Assembly (NCBI GenBank): GCA_944391745.1
Contig: CALXUS010000001.1
Location: 17,425 to 81,424 of the forward strand
Direction: 5' to 3'
Length of the DNA: 64,000 nt
DNA from: an uncultured Clostridia bacterium
GTDB taxonomy: Bacteria; Bacillota; Clostridia; TANB77; CAG-508
The notes under the pieces were generated by a model. It was given only the letters and a program-made list of their open reading frames with translations. It ran no database searches and was not told the origin of the DNA. The first letter of the stretch is position 1, and the number at the start of each line of letters is the position of its first letter. Of the stretch, positions 9,321-18,572 are shown one piece after another. A program made the position numbers and the translations under genes.

Positions 9321-9692
9321 ATGAATATAAATAAAATTTCTCAATTAGTTGGTAGGTTGATTACTGCAATTATTATTTTAGGTATAACTGCTTTTTTTAC
9401 ACCTGGTTTTTCTTCTTCAAGTATCTGGATAATAGCTTTAGCTGTATTTCTTTTAGCAGTACTTGATTTTACAATTAGTACTTTCACTGCATTATTTACT
9501 CATCCAATAGTAAAAGGTATTATAGGGTTTGTATTATGTGCTATTACATTATATATTGTACAATATTTAGTTACTGGTTATACTATATCTTGGATTGCTG
9601 CTCTTCTTGGAGCTTTAGTTTATGCTATTGTTGATTATATGTTACCTAGTGAAGAAATTTCTGATAATCATATTCATCATGCAATTGTATAA
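9321..9692 (+). CDS. Small four-helix membrane protein, phage-holin-like (YvlD type)
   Basis: 123 residues, almost entirely four hydrophobic segments (about 9-28, 33-53, 64-84, 90-110) with a short charged tail. Motifs such as GITAFFTPGFS, FTHPIVKGIIGFVLCAITLYIVQY and ALLGALVYAIVDYML resemble the mycobacterial-type four-TM holin superfamily that includes chromosomal YvlD proteins. No lysis genes are near, so a stress or envelope role is more plausible than phage lysis (inference). The ATG follows GAAAGGTAGGG. It is transcribed to the right, divergent from DUF421. Confidence 0.6.
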   Translation: MNINKISQLVGRLITAIIILGITAFFTPGFSSSSIWIIALAVFLLAVLDFTISTFTALFTHPIVKGIIGFVLCAITLYIVQYLVTGYTISWIAALLGALVYAIVDYMLPSEEISDNHIHHAIV

Positions 9693-9771
9693 AATTATAT
9701 TCCTTCTCTATTGACATTATAAATTTATATTTTTATAATTTTATTTAGTTAATAATGAGGGGGATTTTTTT

Positions 9772-11545
9772 ATGATCAGAATTGTAAAAAAAGTTTTATT
9801 AAGTTTTATTCTATTCTTTTCATTTTTTCTAATTTCTCAAGTTCAGGCTAATTCAATTCAGCAAATTGATATGGATGTTTATATTGATTCTAATGGTAAT
9901 GCATCAATTACTGAGATTTGGCAAGCAAATCTGACACAAGGAACTGAAGGTTTTAGACCTTATACAAATTTGGGCAATTCATCAGTTTCCAACTTTAGTG
10001 TTAGTGATGATTCCGGAAGAACATACGAAACTTTGTCTTATTGGAATACTAGTGCTACATTTGAAAATAAGGCTTATAAATGTGGCTTACACAATATATC
10101 AAACGGAGTTGAATTGTGTTGGGGAATTTCTAATTATGGAAATAGATCTTATATTTTAAAATATAATATTAGTAATTTTGTAACTCAATATACAGATACT
10201 CAAGGTATTTATTTTAACTTTTTAAATCTAGACCAACCTATATCAGGTAATGCAAAAATAACTATTCATTCTGATATACAATTTTCTTTAGATAATTCAA
10301 AAATATGGGCTTTTGGAAATAATGGTAGCATAAATTTTAATAATGGAAGTATTGTGCTTGATTCAGGTGGCAGATTATCTAGTAGTCAATATATGGTTGG
10401 ACTTGTAAGGTTTGAAAATAATTTATTTAATACAAGTTATACATCATCACAATCATTTAATGACATATATGATTCTGCTTTCAGTACTGTTGAGGACGAT
10501 AATAATTTAAGCTTTAATAGTATTCTTTTCACACCTATGCTTTTCATTTTAGTGATAATACCTATTATGCTTTTAATAATGATTATTTTAAAAAATTGTG
10601 GTTCTACATCTTCTACTCAATATAAAAATGATTTTGATTTTGGAGTAAATGGATTAGTATTGCCTAATGATAATAATGTAAATTATTTCCGTGAAATACC
10701 TTGTAATAAGGATTTAGAAAGAGCTTATTGGGTTTGCTACTATTTTGATATAATTCCTATATCTACATTATATCAAGGAATCATAGGAGCAATATTTTTA
10801 AAGTGGATTAAAAATGGTTATATAAGATTAACAAAAACTAAAGCTCGGTTTATTTAGTTTTAAAGATAATAATTATGCTATAGATTTTACTAATACAATT
10901 CATGGAGATAGTGAAATTGAGGATACATTACTTAGTAAATTGATTGAAGCTTCAGGAAGCAATAAAATATTAGAAGCTAAAGAATTTGAAAGATGGTGTA
11001 AAAATAATTATTCTGTTTTAGAAAACTGGTATTCACTTATACTATCTAAACAAACTACATATTTGCAAAATCAAGGACTAATAACCAATGGAACAAAACA
11101 AGTTAAAAAGTTTTTTGGTGGTTATAAAAATGTTCCAGTAAAAGTAGTAAGTTCTGAGTTAAAAGATGATGCTATTCATTTAAAAGGTTTAAAGAAATTT
11201 TTATTAGATTTTAGTTTGATGCCAGAAAGACAATATTTTGAAGTTCATCTTTGGGAAGAATATTTAATTTTTGCTGAATTACTTGGTATAGCTGACAAAG
11301 TCGAAGAACAATTCAGTAAATTATATCCTAACTTTAATCAATTATCTCCTTTAAATACAACTATGACTACTATTGCAATTAGAGATTTAGCTGAAATTGG
11401 TTATAAAGGATATTCAGCTGGATATTCTAGAGCAAATAGCAGTTATGATTATAGTGGTTCTAGTAGAAGTTCTGGTAGTGGTGGAAGAAGCTATTCAAGT
11501 GGTGGTAGATCATCTGGTGGTTCTTCTGGCGGAGGATTTAGATAA
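9772..11545 (+). pseudogene. DUF2207 family membrane protein, frameshifted
   Basis: Two pieces in different frames form one gene. The first (9772-10857, 361 codons) has a signal peptide (about 1-26), a secreted beta-rich DUF2207 domain with repeated Asn/Ser patterns, one membrane helix (about 252-274), and the start of the cytoplasmic domain. Reading then shifts near the A-rich run at about 10836-10850. The second frame resumes with SFKDNNYAIDF and runs to a stop at 11545, ending in the Ser/Gly-rich tail GGSSGGGFR typical of these proteins. A total of about 590 residues matches the family. The function of DUF2207 proteins is unknown. Whether the frame change is a real mutation or a homopolymer error cannot be told here. 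Confidence 0.75.
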
Positions 11546-11565
11546 TATAAAAATAATAATGTATT

Positions 11566-11591
11566 CCATAAGTTAAGATTTTAACTTATGG
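11566..11591. terminator. Bidirectional terminator between DUF2207 gene and FAD oxidoreductase gene
   Basis: An 11-bp perfect stem (CCATAAGTTAA/TTAACTTATGG) with a 4-nt loop is followed by AGATTTTTTT on the plus strand. It lies between the converging ends of the two genes. Confidence 0.85.
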
Positions 11592-11602
11592 AGATTTTTT
11601 TA

Positions 11603-13075
11603 TTAATCCTTAAAATCAAATACTTCTAAATTCTTAATTGCTGGATCATAAATATTTTTTCCAAATTTATCATATCTAGAACCATGACAGGGACAATCCC
11701 AAGTTTTATCTGCATCATTCCATTCTAATATACAACCTAAATGTGTACAAACTGGTTTTATATAATGATTCTTTCCTGTTTTATCCTTATATATACCTAC
11801 TTTTGTTCCATCAATATCTACAATTGCACCTGAATCAGATTTTACGTCTTCAACTTCTATATTTTCTGCTTTTATTCTATCTAATAAAAGTGATTTTGTG
11901 CTATCTATTAACATATTTTTACTTTCATCTTTATTAACAATTGGTTTATATCTTGTTGATTTAAATATTTCTTCATATATACTTGATCCTCCAGTAATTT
12001 TATCAACAACTATATTTGCTGTTACATTAGATGAAGTCATTCCCCATTTATTAAATCCTGTCATTATATACATATTGGGCATTAAATTTGAATATTCTCC
12101 AACATAAGGTATTTTATCTAATGTTATTGCATCTCTTGTAGACCAAAAGTATTTTATATTGCAATCTGGATATAATTCTTTTGCTTTTTTCTCAAGGATT
12201 CCATAAGTTTGATTATAGTCCACTTTATTACCAGTTTTATGTCCAGCTCCTCCTATTAATAATAAATTTTTTGCTGTTCTAAAAGAAAAATTAGGTTCAT
12301 CAATACTCAAATACATATCTTTTGGTAATTCGTTCTTTGTTTCTATTCCAATTATATAAGATGAAGCTTGATACATTTTTGCAAAATAAAATCCTGGAAC
12401 TTTTAAAAATGGATATTGAGTTGCTAATATTACACCATTTGCTTTTACATGATATTCATTATCTTTTCTTTTTATGTCTGTACATAATGAATTTGTATAT
12501 ATTCTTCCTCCTCTATTTAAAATATATCCTACAAGTCCTTCTAAATATTTTAGTGGATTAAATTGCGCCTGATTTTTAAAAACTATTCCTTTTCTTATTT
12601 TAAATGGTAATTCACTTTTTTCTACTTTTTCAGCATTCATATTTATATATTTTAGACTTTCCGCTTCTTCATTAATTTTTTCTATATTTTCTTCATTAAC
12701 TGTATAAATATAATTGTCTTTTATTTCAAAATCACAATCTATACTATTTTCTTTGATAGTTTCTTCTATATTTTTTATTGCCTCTTCATTTGCTTCATAA
12801 TATTTTTTTGCAAATTTTATTCCATACTGCTTAGACAAATAGTGATATATTAAATTATGTTGTGAAGTTATTTTTGCTGTTGTATATCCTGTAACTCCAT
12901 ATCCAATTTTATTTCTGTCTAAAATAATAGTATTATAACCTTTTTTTATCAGATAATATGCTGTAGTAATTCCACTTATTCCTGCTCCTATAACACATAC
13001 ATCTGCACTAGTATCTTCTTTTAATTCTCCATTTGATTTAATTTCTTTTATACTATCTATCCAAAATGCATTCAT
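11603..13075 (-). CDS. FAD-dependent oxidoreductase (DAO fold) with C-terminal Rieske 2Fe-2S domain
   Basis: 490 residues. The N-terminal dinucleotide-binding motif is DVCVIGAGISGITTAYYLIKKG (about 25-46), followed by a DAO/glycine-oxidase-like FAD domain through about residue 370. The C-terminal Rieske domain (about 410-490) has both ligand motifs, CTHLGC and CPCHGSRYD, so a 2Fe-2S cluster should bind. This architecture (as in B. subtilis YhfW) suggests a soluble amine or proline-type oxidase feeding electrons to the cluster; the substrate is not known. It stands alone, convergent with the DUF2207 gene and divergent from TspO. Length is normal. Confidence 0.88.
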   Translation of the reverse strand: MNAFWIDSIKEIKSNGELKEDTSADVCVIGAGISGITTAYYLIKKGYNTIILDRNKIGYGVTGYTTAKITSQHNLIYHYLSKQYGIKFAKKYYEANEEAIKNIEETIKENSIDCDFEIKDNYIYTVNEENIEKINEEAESLKYINMNAEKVEKSELPFKIRKGIVFKNQAQFNPLKYLEGLVGYILNRGGRIYTNSLCTDIKRKDNEYHVKANGVILATQYPFLKVPGFYFAKMYQASSYIIGIETKNELPKDMYLSIDEPNFSFRTAKNLLLIGGAGHKTGNKVDYNQTYGILEKKAKELYPDCNIKYFWSTRDAITLDKIPYVGEYSNLMPNMYIMTGFNKWGMTSSNVTANIVVDKITGGSSIYEEIFKSTRYKPIVNKDESKNMLIDSTKSLLLDRIKAENIEVEDVKSDSGAIVDIDGTKVGIYKDKTGKNHYIKPVCTHLGCILEWNDADKTWDCPCHGSRYDKFGKNIYDPAIKNLEVFDFKD

Positions 13076-13197
13076 CTTAAATTTCCTTTCTATACATCTA
13101 TTTTTATTATTATCTTTTTTATTTTATTTTTTATTCAATTAATAAACTTTTTATAATTGCATAAACTATATAATAAATACAAAGAAAGGGTGGTTTT

Positions 13198-13695
13198 TTG
13201 AAAAAATTTAATTTTTTTACTGATGAAAAAGGCAATATAAATTTTAAAAGAATTTCTAATATAAAATACATTTTAGTTCCATTGTTAGTAGGTGGAATTG
13301 TTGGTTTTATTATATCTGGATTTATTGATTATGATAGTCTTAGTAAACCTGCTTTTGCACCGCCAAAGTTATCTTTTCCAATAGCTTGGACAATCATTTA
13401 TATTTTAATGGGTATTTCTTATGGTATTATTTGTGAAAAAAATCTAAATGACTCAAAATCAAAATTTCTTTATTATTTTCAATTAGTGGTAAATGCATTA
13501 TGGTCAATAATCTTTTTCGTTTTTAAATTAAGATTTATTGCTCTTTTATGGATTATTTTATTAGATATTTTTGTAATTTTAATGACAATAAATTTCTATA
13601 AAAAGAATAAAATTGCTGGTCTATTTCAAGTTCCTTATATTATTTGGATATTATTTGCTACTTATTTAAATTGGGGATTTTACATTTTAAATTAA
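13198..13695 (+). CDS. TspO/MBR-family membrane protein
   Basis: 165 residues with five membrane helices (about 24-44, 66-86, 98-115, 118-136, 143-163). Family motifs are present: SKPAFAPPKLSFPIAWTIIYILMGISYG near helix 2, and the helix 3 segment QLVVNALWSIIFF. TspO proteins bind tetrapyrroles and act in stress or porphyrin handling. The TTG start at 13198 is preceded by AAAGGGTGG; no better ATG exists. The first 20 residues form a short extra cytoplasmic tail. Confidence 0.9.
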   Translation: MKKFNFFTDEKGNINFKRISNIKYILVPLLVGGIVGFIISGFIDYDSLSKPAFAPPKLSFPIAWTIIYILMGISYGIICEKNLNDSKSKFLYYFQLVVNALWSIIFFVFKLRFIALLWIILLDIFVILMTINFYKKNKIAGLFQVPYIIWILFATYLNWGFYILN

Positions 13696-13708
13696 TTTAT
13701 TTCAATAA

Positions 13709-13740
13709 AAAAGGAACTACCTTTATAGATAGTTCCTTTT
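13709..13740. terminator. Bidirectional terminator between tspO and hsp20
   Basis: 11-bp arms (13709-13719, 13730-13740) of AAAAGGAACTA/TAGTTCCTTTT give U-rich ends on both strands. It lies between two converging genes. Confidence 0.85.
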
Positions 13741-13754
13741 AGTTGCAACTTTTA

Positions 13755-14174
13755 TTAGTCACCAATTTGAATATACTTTTTATTTGGTAAATCCTTCTTT
13801 TCATCTTTTTTAGGTATTTCTATTTTTAAAATACCGTTTTTGAAAGATGCTTTAATCTCGTCTTCTTTAACTTCATCGCCTATATAAAAGCTTCTTGAAC
13901 AAGATCCTTCATATCTTTCTCTTCTTACAAATTTTCCATCTTCTTTTTCTTCGTTCTTTTTTGTGCTAGATGCATAGACTGTTAAGTATCCATCCTCGAT
14001 TTCGATTTTTACATTATCTTTGTCATATCCGGGTAAATCAATATCAATTAAATATTTATCACCCTTTTCTTTAATGTCTGTTTTCATCACTTTACTCTCA
14101 CCTTCGGTGAAAAATGGATCTGAAAAAATGTCGTCTAGTAAATCAAATCTGTTTCTTCTTGGTATCATCATCAT
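13755..14174 (-). CDS. Small heat-shock protein Hsp20/alpha-crystallin
   Basis: ATP-independent holdase chaperone, 139 residues. The short N-terminal arm (RNRFDLLDDIFSDPFF) is followed by the alpha-crystallin domain (about 30-125), with DIDLPGYDKDNVKIEIEDGYLTV, a Phe/Arg-rich strand (GSCSRSFYIG) and the A-x-x-x-n-G-I-L motif (ASFKNGILKIEIPK). The C-terminal IxI-like motif follows. Several ATGs are clustered at the start; the first gives MMMIPRRNR after a Shine-Dalgarno GAAAGGAAG. Upstream lies a consensus promoter overlapped by a CIRCE-like operator, pointing to HrcA control. Confidence 0.92.
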   Translation of the reverse strand: MMMIPRRNRFDLLDDIFSDPFFTEGESKVMKTDIKEKGDKYLIDIDLPGYDKDNVKIEIEDGYLTVYASSTKKNEEKEDGKFVRRERYEGSCSRSFYIGDEVKEDEIKASFKNGILKIEIPKKDEKKDLPNKKYIQIGD

Positions 14175-14264
14175 ATAAATCTACTTCCTTTCATTTTTAT
14201 GTGTTGATGCCATAAAAGGTTGCACATATATTTTGTAAAAGCTCTTCTTAACTTTTGCATATAT

Positions 14265-14305
14265 ATTATATCACCGTTTTAGCAAATTGCAAGTTAGAGT
14301 GCTAA
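14265..14305 (-). promoter_or_regulatory. hsp20 promoter with degenerate CIRCE (HrcA) operator
   Basis: Reading leftwards, TTAGCACTC (14305-14297), 9 nt, then ATTTGCTAA (14287-14279) matches CIRCE (TTAGCACTC-N9-GAGTGCTAA) perfectly in one arm and at 6 of 9 positions in the other. It overlaps a -35 box TTGCAA (14292-14287), followed after 16 nt by -10 TATAAT (14270-14265). HrcA binding would block this promoter, the classical class I heat-shock arrangement. Confidence 0.75.
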
Positions 14306-14354
14306 TTTTTCACAAAAGTTTCATATTTCTTCTAGACTTCTTTTGTAAGTAGGA

Positions 14355-15404
14355 TTACATCATATTTTCATATAATGGAATAATAAAATTATAATTACAA
14401 TCTATAGAATTAGATTGTTCATATATTGATTTCATATTGTTTGCTTCTGATTCTGGGGCAAATAAATTTTGCATATATTGATGTGTATACAAATCTTTAT
14501 CATTGTTATAATTTACTACATCAAATTTTTGTAAATATAACGTACTTTGTCCAACATTTATATAACTTTCTTTTACAAAATCAATTCCTCCAAGTAATGC
14601 TTTTTCTAATGAATCCCATCCTTGCTGATAAGCGTATTTTGCTGCATTTTCTAATATTTCTTCACTACTATTGCCACTAGCCTTTATATTAAAAGGATTA
14701 TATACAATTGTACCATTATATTCATACCCTCTAGAAAGTGTTGTTCCATCCCTTCCTTGCTCTTGTATAAGTCTTGATGTTACAAAATATGGATCTAAAT
14801 TTACATTTTTACTCGCTTGAATTAATGCCTCTGCTAAGCTATCTCCATCTAAAAAAGTATTATCTGTTAAATTTTTTATTTCTTCTATAGTATAGGCTCC
14901 TTCTGTATAATTAAGTTCTTTAAATTGGAATATTTTTTCTTCATTTAAAATATTTCTTGGATCCATTTGATTTGCTATTGCGATATTTGATGCACATAGC
15001 CAATGCCCATTATCATAAGTTTTATCTTTATCTATTTCGCAAACCCAATTTTCTGGATAATCCATATAGTCTGGAATAAGATTTAATGGATTTGCTCTAT
15101 CATCTGAATGACCTTCATTAGCTATAACATCATTCCAATCTAATTTTGTATAAAATAATGTGAAATTCCAATTAGGATGTCTATCTTTTAAGTCATCTAT
15201 TAAATTTTTATATCCTGGATATTTTTCTTCATTTAAATTATCTCCAGTATATAATACATATTTTTGTTTTGTCTTATTACTAATAATTACAACACTAATT
15301 ATTATTGATAAAATTATAATTATTACTATTATTATTGCTATAATTATTCCTGTTTTTGGTTTTAATTTTTTTATTAAATTTAAAATTTTATTATTTTTTT
15401 CCAT
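14355..15404 (-). CDS. Membrane-anchored beta-N-acetylglucosaminidase (peptidoglycan hydrolase)
   Basis: 349 residues: one N-terminal membrane helix (about 18-43), then an extracellular domain. HPNWNFTLFYTKLDWNDVI (about 78-96) and GHWLCASNIAIANQMDPRNIL (about 135-155) are typical of the LytD-like glucosaminidase family. The C-terminal glucosaminidase fold carries SRLIQEQGRDG, whose Glu is the probable catalytic acid, and NPFNIKASG. It should cleave the glycan strand of peptidoglycan outside the cell. It is followed in the same direction from the CmpB-like gene 21 nt upstream, so the two are likely one operon, perhaps with sigK. Confidence 0.82.
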   Translation of the reverse strand: MEKNNKILNLIKKLKPKTGIIIAIIIVIIIILSIIISVVIISNKTKQKYVLYTGDNLNEEKYPGYKNLIDDLKDRHPNWNFTLFYTKLDWNDVIANEGHSDDRANPLNLIPDYMDYPENWVCEIDKDKTYDNGHWLCASNIAIANQMDPRNILNEEKIFQFKELNYTEGAYTIEEIKNLTDNTFLDGDSLAEALIQASKNVNLDPYFVTSRLIQEQGRDGTTLSRGYEYNGTIVYNPFNIKASGNSSEEILENAAKYAYQQGWDSLEKALLGGIDFVKESYINVGQSTLYLQKFDVVNYNNDKDLYTHQYMQNLFAPESEANNMKSIYEQSNSIDCNYNFIIPLYENMM

Positions 15405-15425
15405 ATTTTTATTTTACCTATTAAT

Positions 15426-16214
15426 TTATTTTTTATTATTCTTTTTCTTATTATATTCTAATTTTTTATTTGCAGCTTCCTTACCTTTTTCTATTGCTTT
15501 TTTGCTGATTTCTACAGCTTTTTTACTTTTTTCAGCAGTATCATTTGCTACTTTTTTTACCTTTTCTTTAATTGCTTCTAAGTCTGGGAATGCATCAAGT
15601 AATCTTTTACCTTTCCAGTTGGTTTTTAATATCTCTCTAACTTTGGCAATAATTTCATTAGTATTATCTTTTCTGTTTTCTTGACTAACCTTTTTAACAG
15701 TTGATGTAACTTTAGATATTACTTTGCATGAAATAATTATATCTGTAATTAATATAATAAATAAAATTATGCTAATTATATTTGCAATATTTGTTGGTAT
15801 CATTTTTATTAAATTAAAGAAAAATGGATTTAATACATATATTATTAGTAAGCCTAATAATCCAAAAGGTATCATTGTTTCTAAACAAACTCTACCATTT
15901 ATATTAAATTTATTTTTACTGTAATCCCACCATCTAGCATGAAATAATTTTTCCATAAGCCAACTTGTAAAATATTCCAAAATACCACATAAAATAACTG
16001 CCATACAAAATACAACAAACCAGTCATCTCTATAATTTGTTAATACTAATGTAATTAAAATTGCTCCACATCCATATATTGGGCAAATTGGGCTAATTAA
16101 AAATCCTCTATTTACAATCTTTTTTTCGATAATTGAACAATCTATTACTTCAACTAACCATCCTAAAAAAGAATATATTATAAATATTATAAAATATACT
16201 GCAATGTTTTCCAT
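15426..16214 (-). CDS. CmpB-like putative ABC-transporter permease (PF06541 type) with Lys-rich tail
   Basis: 262 residues. Five membrane helices (about 5-23, 38-60, 66-88, 112-130, 140-162) carry the family motifs FIIYSFLGWLVEV, NRGFLISPICPIYGCGAILI and RWWDYSKNKFNINGRVCLETMIPFGLLG. The C-terminal 80 residues are a long, highly charged helix rich in Lys/Glu/Ala (predicted coiled coil), facing the cytoplasm. Despite the family name no ABC ATPase is nearby, and the function is unknown. It lies 19 nt downstream of sigK. Confidence 0.8.
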   Translation of the reverse strand: MENIAVYFIIFIIYSFLGWLVEVIDCSIIEKKIVNRGFLISPICPIYGCGAILITLVLTNYRDDWFVVFCMAVILCGILEYFTSWLMEKLFHARWWDYSKNKFNINGRVCLETMIPFGLLGLLIIYVLNPFFFNLIKMIPTNIANIISIILFIILITDIIISCKVISKVTSTVKKVSQENRKDNTNEIIAKVREILKTNWKGKRLLDAFPDLEAIKEKVKKVANDTAEKSKKAVEISKKAIEKGKEAANKKLEYNKKKNNKK

Positions 16215-16233
16215 ATTATCCTCTTATAATTTT

Positions 16234-16932
16234 TTATTCTTTAATTTCTTTTGCCAGCTTTCCAATAGCTTTTGTTTCAATTCTAGATACATAAGAGCGA
16301 GAGATTCCCATATCTTTAGCTATCTCTTTTTGTGTTTTTGGTTCTTTTCCATTTAATCCAAATCTTAATTCAATTATTGTTCTTTCACGATTTTTTAAAA
16401 CTTTCTTTATTTTTTCATATAGCTTATTTATTTTCATTTTTAAGTCCACTTCTTCTTCTATTGGCTTTTCATTATTTTCTAATACTTCTCCTAATCGTAC
16501 AGTATTATCATCCTTATCTTTTCCAATTGGATCCTCTAAATAAACTTCTGAATTTAATTTTTTGTTTGATCTTAAGAACATTAATATTTCATTATCTATG
16601 CATTTCGAAATATATGTTGATAATTTAATTGATTTAGTTGGATTATAGCTGTTAATTCCTTTTATTAGTCCTATTGAACCTATTGAGATTAAATCATCTT
16701 GGTCAATATTTGTATTTGAATATTTTTTACAAACATGAGCAACTAATCTTAAATTATGTTCTATGAGTAAATTCTTTGCCTCTTCATCTCCATCTTGCAT
16801 CCTTTTAACATATATTTTTTCTTCAGCAACTGACAAGCTCTCTGGAAAAAGGCTATTATTTGATATGTAACCAGTTAAGAATATTGCACTTCCTAAAAAA
16901 GTTAAAAAACCTGAGATTGTAAGACCTATCAT
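16234..16932 (-). CDS. sigK: Sporulation sigma factor sigma-K (pro-form)
   Basis: Late mother-cell sigma factor of sporulation, 232 residues. Start: the ATG at 16932 has a strong site (GGAGGTGT); an upstream in-frame ATG at 16989 has none. The hydrophobic pro-sequence (about 1-28, IGLTISGFLTFLGSAIFL) is removed by a membrane protease in the known pathway. Sigma region 2 follows (LLIEHNLRLVAHVCKKY, DLISIGSIGLIKGI, STYISKCIDNEILMFLR), then region 4 with a helix-turn-helix (TQKEIAKDMGISRSYVSRIE). The gene is uninterrupted, with no skin element. It shows the organism makes spores. Confidence 0.92.
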   Translation of the reverse strand: MIGLTISGFLTFLGSAIFLTGYISNNSLFPESLSVAEEKIYVKRMQDGDEEAKNLLIEHNLRLVAHVCKKYSNTNIDQDDLISIGSIGLIKGINSYNPTKSIKLSTYISKCIDNEILMFLRSNKKLNSEVYLEDPIGKDKDDNTVRLGEVLENNEKPIEEEVDLKMKINKLYEKIKKVLKNRERTIIELRFGLNGKEPKTQKEIAKDMGISRSYVSRIETKAIGKLAKEIKE

Positions 16933-17054
16933 TTTACACCTCCAACTGAATAATGTGTTTATAAATAGTTTTATTGATTCTATAAACACATCATTCTTTG
17001 TTTCTCATACTTTTATTATATTCTTAAACTTTATTATTGTGCCTGACCTCTAAA

Positions 17055-18284
17055 TTATTTTTTCTTTCTAATTATCCAGCCTTCTTCACATTTCATAGGC
17101 AAATGCATTAATACTTTTTGTCCATCTTTTCCTGGATTAACGTATTCTATTTCTTCTCCAGTCTCATCATTCCACATTTTATTAATTGTGAATTCTTCTA
17201 CCTCGATTTTATATGGAATAATTATTTCCATTTTGTCTCCAACTTGAAGCCTATTTTTTACTGCTAACACTGATTTATCTTCATTATATTCTATTACTTG
17301 TGCTGCATATTCATAGTTAGGGTTATATTGCTTTCCTTCATATTCTTGAAAATCTTTGTTATTTTTATCATCAAAAAAGAATGTTGTTAAACCTCTTGTT
17401 TTTGTTTTTTCTAATTCCTTTAAATATTTTGTATAATCATAAGAATTTGGATCTTTTAAATAATCATCTATGGCTGCTCTATACACATTTACTACACTTG
17501 CTAAGTAATATTCTGATTTTAGTCTTCCTTCTATTTTTAAGCTATTTACTCCCATTTCTATTATTTCTGGAATTTGTTTTATTAAACATAAATCTTTTGA
17601 TGAAAGTATATATGTTCCATTTGTATCTGTTTCAACTGGCATTAAATTTCCAGGATTTTGTTTTTCTTCTAAATATAAATTATATGCCCATCTACAACTT
17701 TGTGCACAATCGCCTAAGTTTGCATTTCTACAAGATAGAAAATCACTTAAATAACATCTTCCTGAATATGCCCAACAAATTGCACCATGTACAAATATTT
17801 CGGTTTCTAATCCTTGAGGAGTATTATCTATTAAATATTTTATTTGCTCTTTGTTCATTTCTCTTGAAAGTATTACTCTTTTTGCACCATTTCTGTACCA
17901 AAAGTTAGCGGTATGGCTACTTAATGTATTTGCTTGAGTGCTTATATGTATAGGTATATCTGGTGCTAATTCTCTTATTAAATCTATTACTCCACCATCA
18001 GATGCGATTATTCCATCTACTGCTAGCTTATTTAATATTTTTACTTGATTTGCAATTTCTTCATACATGCTGTCCTGTGCATATATGTTTATAGCTGCAT
18101 ATACTTTTTTGCCTATATTATGGGCATATTTTATTGTATTTGCTAATTCTTCATTATCTACTTCTGCTCTGCTTCTTAATGATAATGCTCCTGTACCACA
18201 ATAAATTGCATCTGCTCCATATTTAAATGCTACTTTTGCTTTCTCATAAGATCCCGCTGGTGCTAATAATTCTGGTTTTTCCAT
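17055..18284 (-). CDS. U32-family protein (TrhP/YegQ-like tRNA hydroxylation or collagenase-like)
   Basis: 409 residues. The TIM-barrel U32 domain starts with PELLAPAGSYEKAKVAFKYGADAIYCG. The conserved Cys set appears as AICWAYSGRCYLSDFLSCRNANLGDCAQSCRW (about 165-200), the likely iron-sulfur ligands. KIEGRLKSEYYLASVVNVYR and the C-terminal beta-domain (about 325-409) place it with the long TrhP type, which in E. coli and B. subtilis makes 5-hydroxyuridine at the tRNA wobble position from prephenate; peptidase activity was the older assignment. It has its own consensus promoter at 18375-18403. Length is normal. Confidence 0.88.
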   Translation of the reverse strand: MEKPELLAPAGSYEKAKVAFKYGADAIYCGTGALSLRSRAEVDNEELANTIKYAHNIGKKVYAAINIYAQDSMYEEIANQVKILNKLAVDGIIASDGGVIDLIRELAPDIPIHISTQANTLSSHTANFWYRNGAKRVILSREMNKEQIKYLIDNTPQGLETEIFVHGAICWAYSGRCYLSDFLSCRNANLGDCAQSCRWAYNLYLEEKQNPGNLMPVETDTNGTYILSSKDLCLIKQIPEIIEMGVNSLKIEGRLKSEYYLASVVNVYRAAIDDYLKDPNSYDYTKYLKELEKTKTRGLTTFFFDDKNNKDFQEYEGKQYNPNYEYAAQVIEYNEDKSVLAVKNRLQVGDKMEIIIPYKIEVEEFTINKMWNDETGEEIEYVNPGKDGQKVLMHLPMKCEEGWIIRKKK

Positions 18285-18374
18285 ACTTTAATTCCTTTCT
18301 ATATTTTAAAATTTTGATTTATATTAGTCTTAATTAAGTTTATTTAAAATTCTTTACTTATATGAGCTATATCT

Positions 18375-18403
18375 ATTATACTTAGTTTTTGTAGTTATTT
18401 CAA
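18375..18403 (-). promoter_or_regulatory. Consensus sigma-A promoter for the U32 gene
   Basis: TTGAAA (18403-18398), 17-nt spacer, TATAAT (18380-18375), about 90 nt before the U32 start codon and downstream of the terminator at 18463-18481. Confidence 0.75.
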
Positions 18404-18462
18404 GAGTTTCATTATTTTCAGTCATATCTTGTTTTCTTGGGATGTTTTCAATTAAAGAAAAA

Positions 18463-18481
18463 CTAGGAGTTTTGCTCCTAG
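18463..18481 (-). terminator. Terminator of the SIS/GCHII-like/CYTH/tRNA-like operon
   Basis: CTAGGAG/CTCCTAG stem with a 5-nt loop, followed on the minus strand by TTTTTCTTT. It ends the leftward transcript just after the tRNA-like element. The plus strand also has a T-run, so it may work both ways. Confidence 0.75.
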
Positions 18482-18572
18482 CTTTTTGTGGCTTTATTGA
18501 AATCCACATTTTCTATATCAAGAATTTTTATTTTTCTATTTTTCTTAAAGCTTTATTTTTATAAATTAATAT

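Noticed and set aside
16933..16989. N-terminal extension of sigma-K
   Set aside because: No ribosome site; the start at 16932 has GGAGGTG and gives the normal hydrophobic pro-sequence.
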